Below are positions 9,758-19,638 of a stretch of 64,000 bases of DNA, piece after piece. Under the pieces are notes generated by a model, which was given only the letters and a program-made list of their open reading frames with translations, did no database searches and was not told where the DNA came from. Position 1 is the stretch's first letter; each line of letters opens with the position of its first letter. Origin of the DNA: Candidatus Howiella intestinavium (lineage in GTDB: Bacteria; Bacillota; Clostridia; Oscillospirales; Acutalibacteraceae). A program made the position numbers and the translations under genes. The stretch covers positions 1-64,000 of the forward strand of contig CAJFVX010000024.1 of NCBI GenBank assembly GCA_904420585.1, written 5' to 3'.

Positions 9758-10612
9758 TTAAGACCAGAGGGAATCGACGGTTTGGGCGTCCGTCAGGGAA
9801 ATGGTGTCGGCCGGCGTAATGTCCAAATCAGTCCCCAAATCCGAGAAGGTCAGCCGGATGGTCATGGTAAAGCTCATGACCTGTCCGTCGGCGCTGCCGG
9901 CCACTTCGGCGGTGGCCGTGACGCCCGAAAGCTGGCTGTCCTCTGTGATTTCGGCCGTAATATCCATACTGACCGTCTGATAGGGAGTGCCGAATACGTC
10001 GGAAAAGTTTTCCGAAATGGAGGTAAGGGTCTCGTCGTCCAGGGTGAGCTGGACGGTATAGCCTTCCTCGGTCTGCGAGACGCTCTGGCTTTCGGCTGCG
10101 GCGTCGGCCGGGTCGATGAGGCCGTAGCTGTAGGAGCGGATAAGGCGGCCCAGCCGCTCCTCCGCGTCGGCATTCAGGGCCTGCTTGCGGGTGACGCCGT
10201 CCACGGCGGTGTAGACGTGGGCGCCGTCGCAGTACCAGTCGGAGGCCAGGCTGCTAAGGCCGGTTTCGGTGGCCGTCTGGTTGGAAAAGCGAAAGCCGTC
10301 GGCGTGGGATACGGCCATAACGCCGGTGGTGGCGATGGTATAGGCGCCGCTGTCGTTCTCCACCGAATACCCGCAGCGGAAGGAGCCGTTTTCCACCTGC
10401 TCCGCAAGTCCCGCCACGGCGGTTTGATAGAGGGCGAAGCCGTCCACCGAATCGGTTACGTCCACGCCGGCCTGAGAGGTGTTTTCCTCGGAGGCAAGGG
10501 CATCCGAGGACAAAACGGATACGGAAGAGTCCGTCCCTTCCGCACCGCCGCCGCAGGACGCAAGGGACAGGGCCAGGAGGCCGGACAGAGCAAGCAGGGC
10601 GTATTTTTTCAC
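9758..10612 (-). CDS. Secreted lipoprotein (DUF6612-like)
   Basis: GTG start after GGGAGG; MKKYALLALSGLLALSLASCGGG lipobox. Confidence 0.65.
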   Translation of the reverse strand: MKKYALLALSGLLALSLASCGGGAEGTDSSVSVLSSDALASEENTSQAGVDVTDSVDGFALYQTAVAGLAEQVENGSFRCGYSVENDSGAYTIATTGVMAVSHADGFRFSNQTATETGLSSLASDWYCDGAHVYTAVDGVTRKQALNADAEERLGRLIRSYSYGLIDPADAAAESQSVSQTEEGYTVQLTLDDETLTSISENFSDVFGTPYQTVSMDITAEITEDSQLSGVTATAEVAGSADGQVMSFTMTIRLTFSDLGTDLDITPADTISLTDAQTVDSLWS

Positions 10613-10752
10613 AGGTGTATCGCCTCCCGATGGGTCAGCGGGGCAGCTTTGTCCCCGGTATATTTTGCCGGCAGGAAGGGACGGCAAGCCGGACATACTA
10701 AAAAGACAAGCGTCTGCGGAAGGCCCGCAGGGGAAGGGAGAAATGCGGAACA

Positions 10753-10878
10753 ATGAGAAAGAAGCTGATAATCCTTTTTGCCCTGACGCTGGCGTTGTTC
10801 CTCACCGCCTGCAGCGAGACCATCGAAATGGGCCAGGCCAGGGAGGTGCGGGTGACGGCGACCAATCCGTCCCCTTAG
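10753..10878 (+). CDS. 41-aa putative small lipoprotein
   Basis: ATG at 10753: [41 protein letters not shown]; signal peptide with LTAC lipobox; absent from the ORF track. Confidence 0.5.
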   Translation: MRKKLIILFALTLALFLTACSETIEMGQAREVRVTATNPSP

Positions 10879-12233
10879 TTCTTGAGGCTCTGCAAAGGAG
10901 CGGGAATCCGGCCGCCCCGGTGGATAAAGACGGAGGGGGAAGCAGTGTTGACCCGCATGACCGGGCCGCCGCCCAGCAATCCCCCGAAGGACAGCTCATC
11001 CCCCACCTGCTTGCCGATGGCGGGGATTAAGCGCACGGCGGTGGTCTTGGAATTGACCATGCCGATGGCCGCCTCGTCGGCGATGATGGCCGAGATGACC
11101 TCCGGCGTGGTGTCGCCGGGGATGTTGATCATATCCAGTCCCACCGAGCAGACGGCGGTCATGGCCTCCAGCTTCTCAATAATCAGGGTGCCGCTGCGGG
11201 CCGCGTCGATCATGCCCGCGTCCTCGGTGACCGGGATAAAGGCGCCGGACAGGCCGCCCACGTGGGAGGAGGCCATGACCCCGCCCTTTTTCACCGCGTC
11301 GTTGAGCAGGGCCAGGCAGGCAGTGGTGCCGCAGGCCCCGCAGGTTTCCAGCCCCATTTCCTCCAGAATGTGGGCCACCGAGTCGCCCACGGCGGGGGTG
11401 GGGGCCAGGGACAGGTCCACAATGCCGGCGGGTACGCAGAGGCGGCGGGAGGCCTCTCTGGCCACCAGCTGCCCCATGCGGGTGATTTTAAAGGCGGTGC
11501 GCTTGATAAGGTCGGCCACGCCGGTGATATCCAGCCCCTTGGACTTGGCCAGTGCGGCCCGCACCACGCCGGGGCCGGATACGCCCACGTTGATTTCACA
11601 GTCGGGTTCGCCCACGCCGTGGAAGGCGCCGGCCATAAAGGGGTTGTCCTCCGGCGCGTTGCAGAAGATCACCAGCTTGGCCGCGCCGATGCAGTCCCGG
11701 TCGGCCGTGCGCTGGGCCGTCTGCTTGACGATGCGGCCCATCATCTCCACCGCGTCCATATTGATGCCGGCCTTGGTGGAGCCGATGTTCACCGACGCGC
11801 AGACGTGCTCGGTGATGTCCAAAGCCTCGGGGATGCTCTCGATTAAGGCGTAGTCCCCGGCGGCAAAGCCCTTTTGCACCAAAGCCGAATAGCCGCCGAT
11901 GAAGTTGACGCCCACCGTCCTAGCCGCCCGTTCCAGGGCTTCGGCGAATTTTACAATCCGGCTGGTCTGGCAGGCGGCGGCCAGCATGGCGATGGGGGTC
12001 ACGGCGATGCGCTTATTGATGATGGGGATGCCGTATTCCTTTTCAATGGCCTCGCAGACCGGCACCAGGTCGGAGGCCATGCGTACAATTTTATCGTATA
12101 CCTTCCCGCAGGCGGCGTCGATGTCGCTGTCGATGCAGTCCAGCAGGGAAATGCCCATGGTGACGGTGCGGATGTCCAGGTTCTCGTCCTGGATCATGGT
12201 AATGGTTTCCAGTATATCGTGCGTATCAAACAT
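10875..12233 (-). CDS. PFL family / UPF0210 (DUF711) protein
   Basis: [33 protein letters not shown]...; paired with an ACT-domain gene. Confidence 0.85.
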   Translation of the reverse strand: MFDTHDILETITMIQDENLDIRTVTMGISLLDCIDSDIDAACGKVYDKIVRMASDLVPVCEAIEKEYGIPIINKRIAVTPIAMLAAACQTSRIVKFAEALERAARTVGVNFIGGYSALVQKGFAAGDYALIESIPEALDITEHVCASVNIGSTKAGINMDAVEMMGRIVKQTAQRTADRDCIGAAKLVIFCNAPEDNPFMAGAFHGVGEPDCEINVGVSGPGVVRAALAKSKGLDITGVADLIKRTAFKITRMGQLVAREASRRLCVPAGIVDLSLAPTPAVGDSVAHILEEMGLETCGACGTTACLALLNDAVKKGGVMASSHVGGLSGAFIPVTEDAGMIDAARSGTLIIEKLEAMTAVCSVGLDMINIPGDTTPEVISAIIADEAAIGMVNSKTTAVRLIPAIGKQVGDELSFGGLLGGGPVMRVNTASPSVFIHRGGRIPAPLQSLKN

Positions 12234-12245
12234 CGGCCCGGCCTC

Positions 12246-12515
12246 CTAAATCCTGTGCATGGAATTGAAGATGTCCTCGTGCATGACGTGGACGGAAAGG
12301 CCCATGTCCTTGCCCAAATCGCTGAGTTTGTCGGCAAAGCTGCCGAAGTCGATGGAAATATTCGTGATGTCGCACATCATAATCATGCAGAACATATCCT
12401 GCAGGACGGTCTGGGACACCTCGCTGACATTGACGTTGCATTCCGCGCAGGCGCCGGAGACCTTGGCCAGAATGCCCACCGTATCCTTACCTACAACCGT
12501 AATAACCGCTCGCAT
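12246..12515 (-). CDS. ACT domain-containing protein (UPF0237)
   Basis: MRAVITVVGKDTVGILAKVSGACAECNVNVSEVSQTVLQ. Confidence 0.85.
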   Translation of the reverse strand: MRAVITVVGKDTVGILAKVSGACAECNVNVSEVSQTVLQDMFCMIMMCDITNISIDFGSFADKLSDLGKDMGLSVHVMHEDIFNSMHRI

Positions 12516-12641
12516 ATAGCGAAACCTCCGTTCCTTTTGCTCATTTGTACCTACCATCATAGCACATTTTTTCAAAAAAGGGAACGAAAAATTGCGGCGG
12601 CCGGCCCTTCCGGGCGGTTTGTACAGGATTCCCCCGCAAAT

Positions 12642-13649
12642 CTAAGGACGGGCTGTGCAGTCCTGCGGTCCTTCGGGCCAGAGATCCCGCAGCTGTTCCT
12701 CGGTCAGCCGGCCGGCAAATTCCTTTTTGGCCCGCAGAAGGTAGATAAGATCCCGGACGATTTGGTAGAGCAGGGCCCGGGCCTCAAACTCCTCCCTTGT
12801 GGCGGGCAGGGGAGCGGTGCGGAAGGCGGCCCGCCGGCCTTCCAGCTCCTCCAAGAGGCTGCCGGCGTTGTCCAGCCGGTGGAAGGAGGCGGCCACATCC
12901 CGCAGCAAAGCGGCGGTGGCGGCGGCCTGCTCGGGCAGAAAGGAAAGGCCGTCGGCCGCCTCCCACATGTTTTCCAGCAGGGCGCACTGGTTCCGCCGCA
13001 GGGCGGCGTATTCGCTGTAGTAGCGGGTTTCCTTTCGCAGCCGGTTGTCCTCGTGGGCCCTGGAGCGGGCCAGGGTGTCCTTCAGATGCGCCCGCAGCGG
13101 GGAAAATTCCATATGGGGCCGCGGCGGCCGTCCCTCCAGCCGGTCGGAAAGGGCCAGCAGGAGATTGCGCAGGGATTCATCGATAAAGGCCTGATCCTGC
13201 CGGATGCGGCCGGATATGTCCCGCATATAGGTGTTGACCAGGATGCCCAGCCCCACGCCGATGACCAGCAGGGCCAGCTCGTTTAAAACCAGCCGGGGGG
13301 TTAAGGCGCCGGCAATCCAGTAGTGGCTGGCCAGGACCACGTTGGAGGAAAGCCCTTCCTCGGAAGAAAGGAGATAGCAAAGGAGGGTGAAGAGAAAAAG
13401 GAAGACGCCGAAGGCCAGGACGCCGTAGCGCAGGGACGGGAAGGTCAGCAGCGCAAGTCCCAGGGCCAGGAAGAAGTCCAGGAATCGCTTGCCGGCCACC
13501 CGGAAGGTGTCCCGCCGGGTGTCCTGGATGCTCAGCAGGGTGATGACCCCGGCCGAGGTGCCGTGCTCCAGCCCCAGGAGCCGGGCGATGAGAATGGCGG
13601 CGGAACAGCCCACGGCAATCTTCAGGGCCTTTAAAAGACGTGGCGGCAT
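12642..13649 (-). CDS. Aromatic acid exporter family (FUSC/ArAE-like) membrane protein
   Basis: N-terminal TM region LLKALKIAVGCSAAILIARLLGLEHGTSAGVITLLSIQDTRRDT plus soluble C-terminus. Confidence 0.75.
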   Translation of the reverse strand: MPPRLLKALKIAVGCSAAILIARLLGLEHGTSAGVITLLSIQDTRRDTFRVAGKRFLDFFLALGLALLTFPSLRYGVLAFGVFLFLFTLLCYLLSSEEGLSSNVVLASHYWIAGALTPRLVLNELALLVIGVGLGILVNTYMRDISGRIRQDQAFIDESLRNLLLALSDRLEGRPPRPHMEFSPLRAHLKDTLARSRAHEDNRLRKETRYYSEYAALRRNQCALLENMWEAADGLSFLPEQAAATAALLRDVAASFHRLDNAGSLLEELEGRRAAFRTAPLPATREEFEARALLYQIVRDLIYLLRAKKEFAGRLTEEQLRDLWPEGPQDCTARP

Positions 13650-13837
13650 GGATTCACCTCCTGCAGCGTATTGCCAAAGCCCGCCGGCTTCCGGAATATT
13701 TTGCCCCCTTGCCCGGCTTTCTATAAGTTTTCCCTTTCCCGTCCCGCCGCCCGCCGGAAAAAATCCCGCATGTTTCCGGACAGGTTGGCATATACAAAAA
13801 ACATAGGCGGAACACGCCGGGATAGGGGGATGCGGGT

Positions 13838-14821
13838 ATGCGCGAAGACGATTTTCTTTTGGACGACCTTCCGCCGGCCGAGGGGGAGAAAAAGAAGAAA
13901 AAGGACCCCAAGCTGGATTTTTTGCTGCTGCAGGTCACGGCCTGCGCCGTGCTGCTGCTGGCTGCCCTTGTCATCAAGCTGGCCGGCGGCAGCTTTTACG
14001 CCGAGGCCCGGGAAAAGTACATAGAGCTCTTTGAGGACGAAACCTCCCTGTCGGAGGTTATGGAGACCATGACCGGCGTCTTTCAGATGACCCCGGCCGA
14101 CGGCGCTTCCGACCCGGCCGGTACGTCGGAAACATCCGCCCCGGCTTCCCTGCCTGCCGACAGCAGCCTTCCGGCGGCCGGCGGGGAGTCTTCCGTCTCC
14201 TCCGGCGGGGAAGAGGGAACCGCCTCCGATCCCGCCTCCGACCCGGCCGCCGGGGCGGATACCACCACTTCCGGCGGCACGGTGCAGACCGACGCCCCGC
14301 CGGTGGCCGAGGGGAGCAGCACAGCCAGGCTCAAGCAGGGAGAAGAGGAGGACGACGTCACCAATTACCTCTTTGATTTGGTCCAGGTGCAGACGGTGCT
14401 CAAATCCCCCGGCAGCAGCGGCAACCAGCTGCTGGCCCCGGTATCCGGCACGGTTTCCTCCCGCTTCGGCTATCGGATACATCCCATCACCGGCAAGTAT
14501 TCCATGCACGGCGGGCTGGATTTGGCCGCCGACGAGGGCACGGAAATCCAAGCCTCCATGGACGGCGTGGTCAAGACGGTGGCCCAAAGCGACAGCTACG
14601 GCATGTATGTGGTCATCGACCATCAAAACGGGTTTGAGACCTGGTACGCCCACTGCAGCAAGCTGCTGGCGGAGGAGGGGGAGGCCGTCCGGCAGGGGGA
14701 CGTGATTGCGCTGGTAGGGCAGACCGGCTACGCCACAGGGCCCCACTGTCATTTTGAGGTGCGGGTCCAGGGCTGCAAGCTGAACCCCGAATGGCTCTTA
14801 AAGCTGCCGGAGGCCGCATGA
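13838..14821 (+). CDS. Membrane-anchored M23/LytM-domain protein (SpoIVFA-like candidate)
   Basis: Single TM, low-complexity Ser/Ala linker, MHGGLDLA...WYAHCSKL...GPHCHFEVR; overlaps an M50 gene. Confidence 0.75.
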   Translation: MREDDFLLDDLPPAEGEKKKKKDPKLDFLLLQVTACAVLLLAALVIKLAGGSFYAEAREKYIELFEDETSLSEVMETMTGVFQMTPADGASDPAGTSETSAPASLPADSSLPAAGGESSVSSGGEEGTASDPASDPAAGADTTTSGGTVQTDAPPVAEGSSTARLKQGEEEDDVTNYLFDLVQVQTVLKSPGSSGNQLLAPVSGTVSSRFGYRIHPITGKYSMHGGLDLAADEGTEIQASMDGVVKTVAQSDSYGMYVVIDHQNGFETWYAHCSKLLAEEGEAVRQGDVIALVGQTGYATGPHCHFEVRVQGCKLNPEWLLKLPEAA

Positions 14822-15417
14822 GCTTCCGCCTGTTTGGCATCCGCTTTACCATCACGGTGCCCTTCTGCCTGCTGCTTGTCTTTATGCTGCTGGTGGATCG
14901 CACCGGGCTGATGGGCTGGATGCTGCTGGCCGTCCTGCTGCACGAGGGCGGCCATCTTGTGTGTATGGCCGCTGCGTCGGCCCGGCCCCGGGCCATCCGG
15001 CTGCAGGCGGGGGCCATCCGCATCGAAAAATCCGGCCGGCTGCTGACCCGCCGGGAGGAATTGCGGATTGCCGCCGGCGGCCCCCTGACCAACCTTTTCT
15101 GCGCCGGGGGCGGGTATATCCTGTACAGCTGTACCGGTATGCCGGCCGCCGCCCTTTTTTTCGCCGTTCATCTGCTGTACGGCCTTTTTAACCTCCTGCC
15201 GCTGCTGGGGCTGGACGGCGGAACCATATGCTACCTCTTTCTCAGCCGCCGGATGGGGGAGGAGCGGGCCGGACGCTGCTGCAAATGCCTCTCCCGGTTT
15301 TTATCGGCCTTTATCCTGCTTGCGGGAGGTTTTCTGGTTACAAAAGGCAATCCCGCCCTATTATTTACCGGTGTATATCTCATCTTCATGCAGGCTTTAA
15401 AGGGCGGCGGTCTCTGA
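14818..15417 (+). CDS. M50 family site-2 metalloprotease (SpoIVFB-like candidate)
   Basis: LLHEGGHL (HExxH), LLGLDGG motif, multiple TM segments; ATGA overlap with the M23 gene. Confidence 0.8.
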   Translation: MSFRLFGIRFTITVPFCLLLVFMLLVDRTGLMGWMLLAVLLHEGGHLVCMAAASARPRAIRLQAGAIRIEKSGRLLTRREELRIAAGGPLTNLFCAGGGYILYSCTGMPAAALFFAVHLLYGLFNLLPLLGLDGGTICYLFLSRRMGEERAGRCCKCLSRFLSAFILLAGGFLVTKGNPALLFTGVYLIFMQALKGGGL

Positions 15418-15424
15418 AAAGCTG

Positions 15425-15800
15425 TAGGATTAATGATGTGTAACAGAAAAGAGAAAGAGGAAAGGAGAGCGCCAATTTAAGGGACGGACAGGGAAATGGT
15501 TGTAAGCCCGTTGGCGAACAGCTAACTGAGCTTTGAAATCATCGAAGGAGCAGAAGCGGAAACGGCTGTTTAGGGTTGGGCAGTTTTACCGCCATAGCAC
15601 CACGTTTCCACAGCTTGACCCAGAATACAACGATTCCGGCATTCGGATTCCTGCGGCGCATACGGTGTGTTGATTTGGATGGCTGCGGGGACGATGGGAC
15701 AAGCGTTCCGTCATAGCGCTTTCTCCAACGATAGATATACTGCCGGTTCAGACAATACCGGTTTTATTCCCCTCTGTTACACATCATTGTAACTCCTACA
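15425..15800 (-). mobile_element. Degenerate insertion-sequence remnant with terminal inverted repeats (IS481-like DDE transposase pieces)
   Basis: Perfect 16-bp IR AATGATGTGTAACAGA at 15432-15447 / 15771-15786, imperfectly extended outward; minus-strand translation has broken transposase pieces (RQYIYRWRKRYDGT, RRNPNAGIVVFWVKLW). Confidence 0.7.
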
Positions 15801-15895
15801 CGCAGAGATAATTTTTCACAGCCATCTTCGTTGATTCCATCCGGCATCCATGTTAAAATTACGGTATGCAGTCCACATAGGGGAGGTGTGTTTCC

Positions 15896-16717
15896 ATAAC
15901 GGCTTACTATGAAATCCGGCCCGATAAAATATTTGCCTTTAAAAGCGACAATCCCTATTTTCCCCCTCATATGCACATGCAGCTGGAGATGATGCTGGTG
16001 CTGGAAGGCAGCCTGTATGCCTATATAGACGGGCAGAAGCATCTGCTGGAAACGGGGGATATGACCTTTGTCTTTCCCAACTGTATACACGGGCGCGCCT
16101 CGGTGGGCCAACAGCCGGCCCGCGTGGCCATAGCGGCCGTTGTCCCCCAGCTGACCGGGCAGTTCAGCCAGACCGTGCTGCACTTCCGGCCGCAGACGCC
16201 TATACTCTCTGCCGGGGATGTCACGCCGGCGGTTCTGCACGCATTTGACCAGTTGCTGGAGCTGAGCCGGGAGGTCAATCAGGGCCAATATGCCGAAATT
16301 TTAATCCAGTCCTATATGCAGATTATCCTGGGGTGGACCCTTCCCCGTTTTCAGTTGGTTCAGAAGGAAAACAAGGGCTTCAGCAGCATCCAGAAGGCCG
16401 TGGATTACATTTTAAAAAATTACACCCAGCCCATCACCCTGGAATCGGCCGCAGAGGCGGCCGGCGTGGGGAAAAATCATTTGTCCGCCGCCTTTTCCAA
16501 GCATATGGGCATGAGTTTCAATCAGTATGTAAACAACATCCGGCTGCACAGCGCCAGAGAGACCCTGCAGTATACGGATAAGAGCATCACCGAAATCGCC
16601 TACGCATGCGGATTCGGCAGCCTGCGCACCTTTAACCGCCTTTTCTCCGACCGTTTCCAGCAGACCCCCAGCGCCTATCGCTGCTCCCTTTTGGAAGAAA
16701 GGGCAAACAAAGAGTGA
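15896..16717 (+). CDS. AraC family transcriptional regulator (cupin N-term, HTH C-term); start uncertain
   Basis: PHMHMQLEMMLVLEGS cupin, C-terminal AraC HTH (SITEIAYACGFGSLRTFNRLFSDRF); no in-frame ATG/GTG/TTG before 15971; ATA at 15896 lies 7 nt after GGGGAGGTG. Confidence 0.8.
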   Translation: MTAYYEIRPDKIFAFKSDNPYFPPHMHMQLEMMLVLEGSLYAYIDGQKHLLETGDMTFVFPNCIHGRASVGQQPARVAIAAVVPQLTGQFSQTVLHFRPQTPILSAGDVTPAVLHAFDQLLELSREVNQGQYAEILIQSYMQIILGWTLPRFQLVQKENKGFSSIQKAVDYILKNYTQPITLESAAEAAGVGKNHLSAAFSKHMGMSFNQYVNNIRLHSARETLQYTDKSITEIAYACGFGSLRTFNRLFSDRFQQTPSAYRCSLLEERANKE

Positions 16718-16964
16718 ATGCGGCCAGCCACGCCGCTGCCTGCCGGCGTCGGATGTGTTGTTGGCACCGGTTCCCCTGACTGCGCCCGATTTGAGGCTGC
16801 AAGGGAATTTTCCAGCGTCCTTTCTTGCGTCCGGGTCCTTGTTGTGGTAGAATAATAATCCGTGGCGAACGATTGCAGAAAGCGCCGCGCTATATCGGAT
16901 GTGGATAAACGGCCGCCCCTCAAAATGCGGGCGGGACGTTGAGATAAGAAAGGGTTGGAATTTC

Positions 16965-17996
16965 ATGAGTTTTACATTTTTAAAAGCGCTGCCCACCCCT
17001 GCGGAGATACGGGAGCGGTATCCGCTTTCTCCCAAAGGCCGGCAGGTCAAGCAGGAGCGGGACAAGGCTATACGGGAGATTATCACGGGGCAGTCGGATA
17101 AATTTCTCGTTATTATCGGCCCCTGCTCGGCCGACAACGAAAAGGCCGTATGCGATTATGTGAGCCGCCTGGCCCGGGTACAGGAAAAGGTGGCGGATCG
17201 CCTGGTGCTGGTGCCCCGGATTTACACCTACAAGCCCCGGACCAACGGGGACGGCTACAAGGGGCTGGCCTTCCAGCCCAATCCCAATGAACAGCCGGAT
17301 TTGACGGCCGGCCTCATCGCCATGCGCAAGCTGCACATGCGCTCTATTGAGGAATTCGGCCTGCCGCCGGCAGATGAAATGCTCTACCCGGAGAACTGGG
17401 GATATGTGGAGGACTTGCTCTCCTATGTGGCCATCGGCGCCCGTTCGGTGGAGGACCAGCACCATCGCCAAACGGCCAGCGGCTTCGATGTGGCCACCGG
17501 CATGAAGAACCCCACCAGCGGGGACTTCTCGGTCATGCTCAACTCCATCTATGCGGCGCAGCACCCCCAGCATTACGCCTACAGCGGCTTTGAGGTGGAG
17601 ACCTCGGGCAACGACCTGGCCCACGCCATCCTGCGGGGCGGCGTCAACAAGCGGGGGGTCAGCCAGCCCAACTACCATTATGAGGACATCAAGCGTCTGC
17701 TGGGCATGTATCTGAAAATGGGCCTTCAGAATCCGGCTGTGATTGTGGACGCCAACCACTCCAATTCGGACAAGCAGTACGAAGAGCAGGTGCGGATTGT
17801 CAAGGAGGTCATGCACAACCGGCAGCTGGCAAGCGATATCCGGCAGCTGGTAAAGGGCGTTATGATCGAAAGCTATATCGAGCCCGGCCGGCAGGATGTG
17901 ACCGGCCAGGTTTACGGGAAGTCCATCACCGACCCCTGTTTGGGATGGGATGCCTCGGAACGGCTTATCTGTGAAATTGCGGAGATGAACCAATAA
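16965..17996 (+). CDS. 3-deoxy-7-phosphoheptulonate synthase (class I)
   Basis: IIGPCSADN, RIYTYKPRTNGDGYKG, ARSVEDQHHRQTASG, VDANHSNSDKQ. Confidence 0.93.
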   Translation: MSFTFLKALPTPAEIRERYPLSPKGRQVKQERDKAIREIITGQSDKFLVIIGPCSADNEKAVCDYVSRLARVQEKVADRLVLVPRIYTYKPRTNGDGYKGLAFQPNPNEQPDLTAGLIAMRKLHMRSIEEFGLPPADEMLYPENWGYVEDLLSYVAIGARSVEDQHHRQTASGFDVATGMKNPTSGDFSVMLNSIYAAQHPQHYAYSGFEVETSGNDLAHAILRGGVNKRGVSQPNYHYEDIKRLLGMYLKMGLQNPAVIVDANHSNSDKQYEEQVRIVKEVMHNRQLASDIRQLVKGVMIESYIEPGRQDVTGQVYGKSITDPCLGWDASERLICEIAEMNQ

Positions 17997-18003
17997 ATAA
18001 GCA

Positions 18004-18056
18004 GGGCCGGATAAGGAACGGTATAACCCCGCCTTATCCGGCCTGTTATTTTTTAT
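18004..18056 (+). terminator. Intrinsic terminator
   Basis: GGGCCGGATAAGG...CCTTATCCGGCC then ttattttttatt. Confidence 0.8.
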
Positions 18057-18087
18057 TCTTTTGTACGGCTAAAGCCGCCCGGAGCCT

Positions 18088-19454
18088 TTACCGCGGGCAG
18101 CATTCAAAATCCGTGTCGATATAGTGGGAGATGAAGCGGGCGCGGAAGCTTCTTATCCCGCACAGGGAGTTGGGGGTGCCGTCCGATACATCCAAATCCT
18201 CCGGCAGGACAAACTTGATGCACTTGACCAGCACGTCCCGGCAGGCGGGGAAATGATGGGCGGGCACGGTGACGGTTTTCAGTCCGCGGGAATACTCGTT
18301 GCCCTGTCTGTCCACCTCGGTCAGCAGGATGGCCAAGGCCACCCGCTTGTTCGGACAGACGTTTTTCAGGTTTACATCCAGCTGCAGAATCCGTCCCTGG
18401 GATTCCAAGTAGACGTCGCCTGCGTCGAACAGCACCGAATCCCGGCAGCTCCCCATGGAGATTTCCACCGGTTCCGGAGAGGGCTCCGGCTGTGCGCCGC
18501 CGCAGTCCACCTGCACGGTGGGGGCGGGGAAGGTGGCCTGGTTGTTTTCCGCATCCGTATAGGTGATGGATTCATTGACCAGCTTGTTCCCCGACGTGCC
18601 GGCGGTATGCCGGATGAAGAATTCCAGCGTGGCGCCCTCGTTGGCCGTGGTCCCCAGCTCGTCGATGGTCCACTTCAGGGTGGTGGTATTGATCATGGTG
18701 GCGGTGCCCTTGGTAGGCATACGGATGTCCGTAATGACGAAATCGGGGTTTACCACCTCATCGATGACAATGTCGGTGGCGCCCGGTTTGGAGATGTTGG
18801 CCGCCAGGTCGGCGAACAGGTCTTCCAGCTCGGCGTCGTCCGGGTGATGGCCACGTGGGAGGCATCCGGATCGGTGGCCCATTCATTCAGGACATTGGGG
18901 TCAATGCCGTCTGCGCCCACCAGGCCGATACAGTAGATGATGACGCCGGAGGCCCGGGCGGCTGCGGCCACGGGGGTGGGGTCGGGACCGGCGGTGGTCT
19001 TCCCGTCGGTAAACATGACGATGACCTTGGCGTTGGAGGAGGCCGGGTCGAAGAGGGCCGTGGCCTTCTCGAAGGCGTCGGCGTGGTTGGTGCTGCCGCC
19101 GGCGGTTAAGCTGTCCACCGCCGCCTTCAGGTCGGCTGTGGATGTGATAAGCTGGGTATCCTGGACAGCGGTTTCCGCAAAGCTGACAATCCCGATGCGG
19201 CTGCCGGAACCGATGTTGCCGTCCTGGGTGCCGTCGGTGGCCTCATCGATAATATCGATGAAGGCCTTGGCGCCGGCTTTCATGTTGCTAAGGGGGCTCC
19301 CCGCCATGCTGCCGGAACGGTCCAGGACCAGGACAATGTCCGTAGGGTTGCTGCTGATGTCCGGCGAAGCGGCCAGCGCCAGCGTAACCATCAGCGAACC
19401 GTCACACTCTATCCGGTCGGTGCTGATAATTTTATTAGAATTATTTAATCCCAT
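18088..19454 (-). pseudogene. VWA-domain protein disrupted by one apparent frameshift near 18842
   Basis: ORF 18750-19454 carries VWA MIDAS (VLVLDRSGSMAG...MFTDGK); ORF 18088-18882 continues the protein in another frame; join ...DASHVAIT|PDDAELEDLFADLA... Confidence 0.7.
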
Positions 19455-19573
19455 GCTGTTTGCTCCTTTCCATATTTGGGCGCGCAGGACGCCCTGTCAC
19501 ATCTTATGCCGGATATGGGACTTGGATGTGGACTTGCCCTGTCTTTGTTTTGAAGCAGCCTGGCATTATTACG

Positions 19574-19617
19574 ATAAAAAAGCCCAAGCCGGCAGTATAT
19601 ACCGTCGGCTTGGGCTT
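19574..19617 (-). terminator. Intrinsic terminator of MATE gene
   Basis: AAGCCCAAGCCG...CGGCTTGGGCTT with T-tract on minus strand. Confidence 0.8.
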
Positions 19618-19638
19618 CTATTGTATTTGCGGGCCAAG

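Noticed and set aside
11874-13286. 470-aa plus-strand ORF
   Set aside because: Runs antisense through three recognisable minus-strand genes and an intergenic gap; not a plausible gene
18750-18882. Programmed frameshift in the VWA gene
   Set aside because: No slippery heptamer or stimulatory structure recognised; a one-base loss in a short C run is more likely error or decay
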